Source of the DNA: Bradyrhizobium oropedii
GTDB taxonomy: Bacteria; Pseudomonadota; Alphaproteobacteria; Rhizobiales; Xanthobacteraceae
Length of the DNA: 64,000 nucleotides
Assembly: GCF_020889685.1 (NCBI RefSeq)
Contig: NZ_JACMYO010000005.1
Location: 1 to 64,000 of the forward strand
Reading direction: 5' to 3'
The notes beneath the pieces were generated by a model. That model was not told the DNA's origin. It saw nothing but the letters and a program-made list of their open reading frames with translations, and did not search any database. Shown one piece after another: positions 59,092 to 64,000 of the stretch; positions within the stretch are counted from its first letter, which is position 1; each line of letters starts with the position of its first letter. A program made the translations under genes and the position numbers.

Positions 59092-61622
59092 CCTCGCGCG
59101 CTTCCCTTCTCGTCGCGGTCGCGGCGTTCGCGATTGCCGTCGGCTACGCCGCGGTCGCGGACAGCTATTCGGTGTTCCTGATCGCGACGATCGCGCTGAC
59201 GGCGATCGGCTGCATCGGCCTCAACGTCCTGCTCGGCCTCGCGGGCCAGATCTCGCTCGGGCATATCGGCTTCATGGCGATCGGCGCGTACACCACCGTG
59301 CTGCTGATGGAGAAGGCCGGCTGGCCCTACCTTGCCGCGACGGCGGGGGCCATCGTGCTGGTCAGCATCGCCGGCGGCCTGCTCGCGATGCCGGCACTGC
59401 GCGTGCGCGGGCCGTATCTGGCCATGGTGACGATTGCGTTCGGCTTCATCGTCGAGCATGTCACCATCGAATGGCGTGATCTCACCGGCGGCGGCAACGG
59501 CCTGATGCTGAGCGCGCCGCCGAGCGTGTTCGGCTATGCGCTGTCCGAGCGTTCGCTGGCGATCGCGGGCATCGTGCTGGTGTTTGCCGGCCTCATCCTG
59601 TTCGAGCGGCTGAAGCGCAGCGGGTGGGGGTATGCCATGCGTGCGGCGCGCGATACCGAGGTCGCGACACGCTCGCTCGGCATCGATCTGGTGCATGTCC
59701 GCGCCGTGGCGTTCGTGATCTCGGCGGCGGCGATGGCGCTCGCCGGCGCGCTGTTCGCGCCGCTGCAGGGCTATATCAGCCCGAGCTCGTTTCCGTTCCT
59801 GCAATCGGTGCTGCTCCTGTTCGCGGTGATGGTCGGCGGCGCCGGTTCGGCGCTCGGCCCGGTGATCGGCGCCGCGCTGGTGGTGCTGCTGCCGGAAGTG
59901 CTGTCGGACCTCGCCGAGTATCGCCTGCTGGCCTTCGGCGCGTTGCTGTTCGTCGTGCTGCGCGCCGCGCCCTCCGGCATCGTTGGCCTCGCGGAGCAGC
60001 TCGCCGCAAAATTCCTGCCGGCGCGCAAGCCGGTGGCCGAGCCCGCGGTCGCGGCGGCGAATGTCGACGCGGCGCTGCTCGAGACGCACAATGCGGCCGG
60101 GCTCGACGTGACGGATCTCTCGATTTCGTTCGGCGGCGTGCGCGCCGTCCAGGGCGTATCGTTCCAGGCGGCGCCCGGCGCCGTCACCAGCATCATCGGT
60201 CCCAACGGCGCCGGCAAGACCAGTGCGCTCAATCTGCTCTGCGGCTTCTACCGGCCGCAGGCGGGGTCGGTGAAGCTTGGCGATCGCGATGTCACCGGCA
60301 TGACGTCGCATCTGCTGGCACGGGTCGGCGTGGCGCGCACGTTCCAGACCACGCAATTGTTCGGTTCGCTCGCGATCCTCGAAAACATCCTGCTGGCCGA
60401 GCGGGCCGGCCGTCTTGGCGGCCTTGTCTCCGCGCTGCGCAATGCGGAGACCGAGGGTTTTGCCCGGTTCCTGCTGCGCTTTGCCGGTGTCGACGGCGAT
60501 GTCGATCGGCTTGCGGATTCGCTGTCTCATGGCGAGAAGCGGCTGGTCGAGATCGCGCGCGCGCTCGCGCTGCGGCCCCGCATCCTGTTGCTCGACGAGC
60601 CGGCGGCGGGCCTCTCGAAGGGCGACAAGCAGCGCCTGACGGCGCTGTTGCGCCGGATCGCCGACCTCGGGATTGCCGTCATCATCGTCGAGCACGACAT
60701 GCCGATGATCATGTCGCTCAGCGATCTCATCGTCGTGCTCGACGGCGGCAAGCGGATCGCGATCGGCGATGCAGCGGCGATCCGCAACGATCCGCTGGTC
60801 CGCAAGGCTTATCTTGGCGACGCCGCGCCGGGTGAGAAGAGCCGCGCGCCGCGGCCGGCGCGGCAGGGCACCGCACTCGAGGTCAAGGCGCTCGATTCGT
60901 TCTATGGCTTGTCGCGCGCCCTGAACGGTATTGATCTCGTGGTCGCTCCCGGCGAGGCGGTTGCCGTGCTCGGTGCCAACGGCGCCGGCAAGACCACCCT
61001 GATGCGGTCGATCGCCGGTCTCGAACCGCCGCGATCCACGGGCGAAGTCCGGCTCGCCGAGACGCGCATCGACAAGATGCCCGCACATATTCGCGCCCGT
61101 TCGGGTGTCGTGCTGGTGCCGGAAGGGCGCCAGGTGTTTCCGGAACTGACGGTGAAGCAGAATCTGCAGCTCGGCGCCTATGCGCGCAAGGGAATCGACC
61201 TCGATGCCGAGATCGAGGCGATGTTCGTGCGCTTCCCGCGGCTGAAGGAGCGCATCGATCAGCGCGCCGGCCTGCTGTCCGGAGGCGAGCAGCAGATGCT
61301 CGCGGTGGCGCGCGGGCTTTTGACCGGGCCGAAGATCTTCATGCTGGACGAGCCGTCGCTCGGGTTGGCGCCGCTCGTCGTCGACGAGCTGTTTGCGTCC
61401 TTCGAGCGGCTGCGGATCGAGGGCATGACCATCATCGTGGTCGATCAGATGGCGGGCCATGCGCTCGCTCTGGCGGACCGGGCCTATCTCCTGGAGACCG
61501 GTGCGATCTTGAAGAGCGGCGCCGCCGATATCATCGCCGAGGACCCGCTGCTGGAGGCGGCTTATCTGGGCGGCGAGGCCCAGGCCGGTGCGCCGCAGCG
61601 GTTCGCGGCTCAGGCGCGCTGA
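59088..61622 (+). CDS. LivM-LivG-LivF fusion: ABC permease with two ATPase domains
   Basis: An 844-residue protein joining three subunits that are usually separate. Residues about 1-315 are a LivM permease (LNVLLGLAGQISLGHIGFMA, RDTEVATRSLGIDLVHVRAV, FAVMVGGAGSALGPVIGAAL). About 345-580 is a LivG ATPase with Walker A IIGPNGAGKTSALN near 370, signature LSHGEKRLVEIARAL and Walker B ILLLDEPAAGLSKGD. About 600-835 is a LivF ATPase with LGANGAGKTTLMR near 628, signature LSGGEQQMLAVARGL and IFMLDEPSLGLAPLVV. All ATP motifs are intact; the frame is continuous with Ala/Pro-rich linkers. LivM-LivG fusions are known; adding LivF in one chain is uncommon. It should pair with LivH. Confidence 0.93.
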   Translation: MTSRASLLVAVAAFAIAVGYAAVADSYSVFLIATIALTAIGCIGLNVLLGLAGQISLGHIGFMAIGAYTTVLLMEKAGWPYLAATAGAIVLVSIAGGLLAMPALRVRGPYLAMVTIAFGFIVEHVTIEWRDLTGGGNGLMLSAPPSVFGYALSERSLAIAGIVLVFAGLILFERLKRSGWGYAMRAARDTEVATRSLGIDLVHVRAVAFVISAAAMALAGALFAPLQGYISPSSFPFLQSVLLLFAVMVGGAGSALGPVIGAALVVLLPEVLSDLAEYRLLAFGALLFVVLRAAPSGIVGLAEQLAAKFLPARKPVAEPAVAAANVDAALLETHNAAGLDVTDLSISFGGVRAVQGVSFQAAPGAVTSIIGPNGAGKTSALNLLCGFYRPQAGSVKLGDRDVTGMTSHLLARVGVARTFQTTQLFGSLAILENILLAERAGRLGGLVSALRNAETEGFARFLLRFAGVDGDVDRLADSLSHGEKRLVEIARALALRPRILLLDEPAAGLSKGDKQRLTALLRRIADLGIAVIIVEHDMPMIMSLSDLIVVLDGGKRIAIGDAAAIRNDPLVRKAYLGDAAPGEKSRAPRPARQGTALEVKALDSFYGLSRALNGIDLVVAPGEAVAVLGANGAGKTTLMRSIAGLEPPRSTGEVRLAETRIDKMPAHIRARSGVVLVPEGRQVFPELTVKQNLQLGAYARKGIDLDAEIEAMFVRFPRLKERIDQRAGLLSGGEQQMLAVARGLLTGPKIFMLDEPSLGLAPLVVDELFASFERLRIEGMTIIVVDQMAGHALALADRAYLLETGAILKSGAADIIAEDPLLEAAYLGGEAQAGAPQRFAAQAR

Positions 61623-61637
61623 AGGAGGCGAGGGCGG

Positions 61638-62579
61638 ATGCTTGTCGGAGACCGCGAAGCTGAGGGGAGGACGCAGGTTTGCGCGGGCGCGCACGGCGAG
61701 CGGCCTCGCATGCCCGCAACGACGGTCTGTGACTGTGTGGAAGTAGGCCTTCTTGCCGACAGGGCGCTTCGCGACCGCGCGGCGGGCCAGGTCGTCGCCG
61801 TGTTCGAACGTTCGTTCTACGCCGTCATCGACGGGATCTGGATCTGCATTGGACAGACCGGCATCGGATCGGGGCCGTTGCAGGTGCTCGGCGACTTCCG
61901 ATGGCCGGGCCTTGTGGTCGGCGATCCCGTGCGGGTCGCGGACTGCGTTCTGTGGATCGCAGGGACGCCGCTCGCAAATCTGGCCGCGCGGTCCGTCTGG
62001 GCGCCGCGCGCTGCGCCGCATTGGTCGATCAGCAGCCTCCGACGCGGCCTTGATGCCGTCGACGAGATGTGGGGCGATGATCTGACTTCCGAAGGCCTGG
62101 CCATTGTCGGGGCCGGACCTGTTCCGAGCGACGCCTCAGCGCTGGTTCGGGCTGCCATGCCCGGTCTCGCTGCGCTGGAACGCGTCCTGGCAGGAGGGGA
62201 TGACCATGCGGTTCAAGACTCCGGGCTTGCCGGCTTGATCGGTCTCGGGCCGGGGCTTACGCCGTCCGGCGACGATCTGATCGGTGGTGCGCTGATTGCG
62301 CTGGCTGCGCTGGGGCGCACCGAACGTCGTGATGCGTTGTGGGACCGTTGCCGCGCGCTGCTCGACGGCACCAACGACATCAGCCGAATTCATCTGCGCG
62401 CGGCGGCGCTGGGCTACGGCGCGGCACCACTGCACGCCGCCATCCATGCGACGATGAGCGGGGAGGTCGCCGGAGTTCGCCGCGCCTTCATCGCGCTCGC
62501 CGCGATCGGCCACACATCCGGCCGGGATGCATTTGCAGGCAGTCTGATCGTCCTGCGCCACGCCCTTCGCGAGCGATGA
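61638..62579 (+). CDS. allH: DUF2877 protein, AllH-like (oxamate carbamoyltransferase subunit)
   Basis: A 313-residue protein of the DUF2877 family. The diagnostic segment LIGLGPGLTPSGDDLIGGAL is near residue 200. AllH of E. coli, from this family, works with AllF (FdrA) and AllG as oxamate carbamoyltransferase in allantoin breakdown, releasing carbamoyl phosphate. A very strong ribosome site (AAGGAGG, 9 nt) supports ATG 61638, so the 24-residue N-terminal extension before MPATT is probably real. It is 15 nt after the importer fusion gene and ends before a strong terminator; AllG and an AllF-like piece lie just beyond in a second unit. Confidence 0.85.
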   Translation: MLVGDREAEGRTQVCAGAHGERPRMPATTVCDCVEVGLLADRALRDRAAGQVVAVFERSFYAVIDGIWICIGQTGIGSGPLQVLGDFRWPGLVVGDPVRVADCVLWIAGTPLANLAARSVWAPRAAPHWSISSLRRGLDAVDEMWGDDLTSEGLAIVGAGPVPSDASALVRAAMPGLAALERVLAGGDDHAVQDSGLAGLIGLGPGLTPSGDDLIGGALIALAALGRTERRDALWDRCRALLDGTNDISRIHLRAAALGYGAAPLHAAIHATMSGEVAGVRRAFIALAAIGHTSGRDAFAGSLIVLRHALRER

Positions 62580-62605
62580 CGATCGAATTTCAAGTTCTCC
62601 CAAAC

Positions 62606-62636
62606 TGCTCCGAACCAAGTTCGGAGCACTTTTTTT
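62606..62636 (+). terminator. Rho-independent terminator of the importer-AllH unit
   Basis: TGCTCCGAAC, loop CAA, GTTCGGAGCA: a perfect 10-bp stem (62606-62615 with 62619-62628) followed by C and seven T. It lies 27 nt after the AllH-like stop and separates it from the AllF/AllG unit. Confidence 0.93.
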
Positions 62637-62708
62637 AAGGCGGGATCGCTTTCGACCGATCCGCTCCGCGACCGGGCACAGAGATTTGCATTTCACGAGA
62701 ATCCGGTC

Positions 62709-62731
62709 TTGACGAAGTAAGTATTTTCTTA
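62709..62731 (+). promoter_or_regulatory. Promoter with operator-like motif, site B
   Basis: TTGACG at 62709-62714 directly followed by AAGTAAGTATTTTCTTA (62715-62731), the third copy of the 17-bp motif. TATTAG at 62730-62735 is a candidate -10. The site lies 43 bp before the AllF-like ATG, just past the strong terminator, so it marks the start of a new transcript. Confidence 0.6.
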
Positions 62732-62773
62732 TTAGCTCGACGTAACGAAAACGAACTTGTTAGGGCGGAGACG

Positions 62774-62962
62774 ATGACGGATCAGGATGGGCCGCAGTAT
62801 CAGCAGTTGCTGGCGCGCAAGGTCGAAGTCGTGAATGTCGGGCTTGAGGGGTTCGTGAAGGACCTCCGCGATTGCGGCATCGACGTCGTTCACGTCGACT
62901 GGAAGCCATCGGCGGGCGGAGATCCGCAGATGGCGGCCCTGCTCGCGAAGCTCGGTGTGTGA
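62774..62962 (+). CDS. Small FdrA/AllF C-terminal-like protein
   Basis: A 62-residue protein. KVEVVNVGLEGFVKDLRDCG followed by VVHVDWKPSAGGD resembles the short C-terminal segment of FdrA/AllF proteins, which in full form have about 500 residues and a CoA-ligase-like fold. Here only this segment is encoded. GGAG lies a few bases before ATG 62774, and the AllG gene starts 10 nt after the stop, so it is a real translated gene and not a relic. The rest of AllF may be a separate gene beyond the window or elsewhere. Confidence 0.68.
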   Translation: MTDQDGPQYQQLLARKVEVVNVGLEGFVKDLRDCGIDVVHVDWKPSAGGDPQMAALLAKLGV

Positions 62963-62972
62963 GGGCACGCCG

Positions 62973-64000
62973 ATGAAACTGATCGAAGACGCAAACCAGC
63001 AGGCGCTCGAGCGGATCCTCGAAGGAGAGCCCCGGCTGATCGACATCGTTCCCGCCCGCCAATTGATCCCGGGCCTGCGCGAACGGATGATCCTGCACGC
63101 CGGACCGCCGATCTCCTGGGACAGGATGTGCGGGCCGATGCGCGGTGCGGTCGCGGGCGCCATCGTGTTCGAAGGATGGGCGCAGGATCTGCCGACTGCG
63201 ACCAAGCTCGCCGCCAGTGGCGAGATCGAATTTCACCCGAACCACCACTTCGGGGCGGTCGGCCCGATGACCGGCATGACGACGATGTCGATGCCGTTGT
63301 TCGTGGTCGAGAACGCACGCTTCGGAAATCGCGCCTACTGCGCGGTCAACGAGGGGCTCGGCAAGGTGATGCGGTTCGGCGGCAACGACGCGAGCGTGCT
63401 GAAGCGGCTCGCCTGGTTGCGCGACGTGTTCGGGCCCGCTCTGGGCAAGGCGATCCGTGCCGCCGGTGGCGTCGACCTGAAATCGATCGTCGCGCGCGGC
63501 CTGTCGATGGGCGACGAGCTGCATCAACGCAATCTCGCCTGCTCGAGCGTTTTCCTTCGGGAGGTCGCGCCCTGGATGGCGCGAACCTCGACCGACAATG
63601 CCGTTCTCGCCGAATGCCTCGCATTCATCGGGCAGAACGATCAGTTCTTCCTCAACATCGCGATGGCGATGGGCAAGGCGATCACCGATCCCGCGAACGG
63701 CATTCGTGGATCGACCATCGTCACCGCCATGTGCCGCAACGGCACCGATTTCGGAATCCGGGTCAGCGGGCTCGGCGAGCAATGGTTCACCGCGCCGGTC
63801 GAAATGCCGGAAGGGCTGTATTTTGCCGGCTATTCCGAGAAGGACGCCAATCCGGACATGGGCGATTCCGCGATCGTCGAGACGATCGGCCTGGGCGGAT
63901 TTGCGATGGCGGCCGCGCCCGCAGTTGCTGGCTTCGTGGGGGCCGGCGCGCCGTCCGAGGCCGGCAATTTCACCCGCTCGATGGGCGAGATCACGGTTGC
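62973..64000 (+). CDS. allG: AllG-like DUF1116 protein (oxamate carbamoyltransferase subunit), 3' end cut by window
   Basis: Frame from ATG 62973 open to the right edge, 342 residues seen; family members have about 420-480. MILHAGPPISWDRMCGPMRG, FEGWAQDLPTATKL, EFHPNHHFGAVGPMTGMTTM, MPLFVVENARFGNRAYCAVN, GLSMGDELHQRNLACSS and RVSGLGEQWFTAPVEMPEGL closely follow E. coli YlbE/AllG. AllG with AllF and AllH transfers a carbamoyl group between oxalurate and carbamoyl phosphate. In this cluster the reaction would link an imported ureide-type compound to carbamoyl phosphate and oxamate; that specific route is inference. Confidence 0.9.
   Translation, partial: MKLIEDANQQALERILEGEPRLIDIVPARQLIPGLRERMILHAGPPISWDRMCGPMRGAVAGAIVFEGWAQDLPTATKLAASGEIEFHPNHHFGAVGPMTGMTTMSMPLFVVENARFGNRAYCAVNEGLGKVMRFGGNDASVLKRLAWLRDVFGPALGKAIRAAGGVDLKSIVARGLSMGDELHQRNLACSSVFLREVAPWMARTSTDNAVLAECLAFIGQNDQFFLNIAMAMGKAITDPANGIRGSTIVTAMCRNGTDFGIRVSGLGEQWFTAPVEMPEGLYFAGYSEKDANPDMGDSAIVETIGLGGFAMAAAPAVAGFVGAGAPSEAGNFTRSMGEITV

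Noticed and set aside
58998..62021. 1,007-codon antisense frame under the liv genes
   Set aside because: His/Arg/Asp-rich with no motifs; the opposite strand encodes an intact permease and two ATPases.

Overview
The window is a GC-rich chromosomal segment, most likely from an alphaproteobacterium of the Bradyrhizobium / Rhodopseudomonas group. That placement is inferred from the strong GC3 bias, the gene families present, and a palindromic intergenic repeat (14093-14195) of the kind common in that group. No rRNA, tRNA, CRISPR array, insertion sequence or integrase was seen. Genes are tightly packed, often with ATGA-type overlaps.

Region 1 (1-34173) looks like a cell-surface and secretion island. 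It opens with a filamentous-haemagglutinin-type giant exoprotein (over 4,370 residues, cut by the left edge), followed 7 nt later by an FkbM methyltransferase. Two paralogous, double-length, PstS-like secreted binding proteins lie on the opposite strand. Next come a TPR-GT41 glycosyltransferase (the OGT/HMW1C family), a second TPR glycosyltransferase of GT9 type, an orphan FecI-like ECF sigma factor, a prepilin peptidase, and a type II secretion operon gspE-F-H-I-J-K-L-M. A small secreted protein and a UDP-xylose synthase-like epimerase close the region. The secretin GspD, GspC, the major pseudopilin GspG and a TpsB transporter are not in the window.

Region 2 (34680-44989) is a carbohydrate/polyol import and phosphorylation operon. 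It encodes a binding protein, two permeases, a 66-residue membrane protein, two different ATPases, and a PEP-dependent dihydroxyacetone-type kinase (DhaL, DhaM, HPr, enzyme I, a small DNA-binding-like protein, DhaK). The likely logic is uptake by ABC transporter followed by a PEP - EI - HPr - DhaM - DhaL phosphate relay onto a ketose held by DhaK. The dhaL frame has lost its expected stop.

Region 3 (45027-47983) holds minus-strand genes: a VanZ-like protein, an FAH-family hydrolase coupled to a ketopantoate-reductase-like protein, and a two-CBS-domain protein.

Region 4 (48213-64000) is a glyoxylate/ureide-type catabolic island. An IclR regulator precedes glyoxylate carboligase, hydroxypyruvate isomerase and tartronate semialdehyde reductase. 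Then come a gamma-glutamyltransferase-family protein, a TetR regulator, a cytosine-deaminase-like amidohydrolase, a branched-chain-type ABC importer whose LivM, LivG and LivF are fused in one polypeptide, and an AllH homologue. After a strong terminator a new unit encodes a small FdrA/AllF-like protein and AllG (cut by the right edge). Three copies of one 17-bp operator-like motif stand before the gamma-glutamyltransferase gene, between the amidohydrolase and importer genes, and before the AllF/AllG unit, suggesting one regulon, perhaps under the TetR protein. The chemistry points to import and breakdown of an N-rich compound yielding glyoxylate and a carbamoyl or oxamate-type fragment; the actual substrate is not evident.
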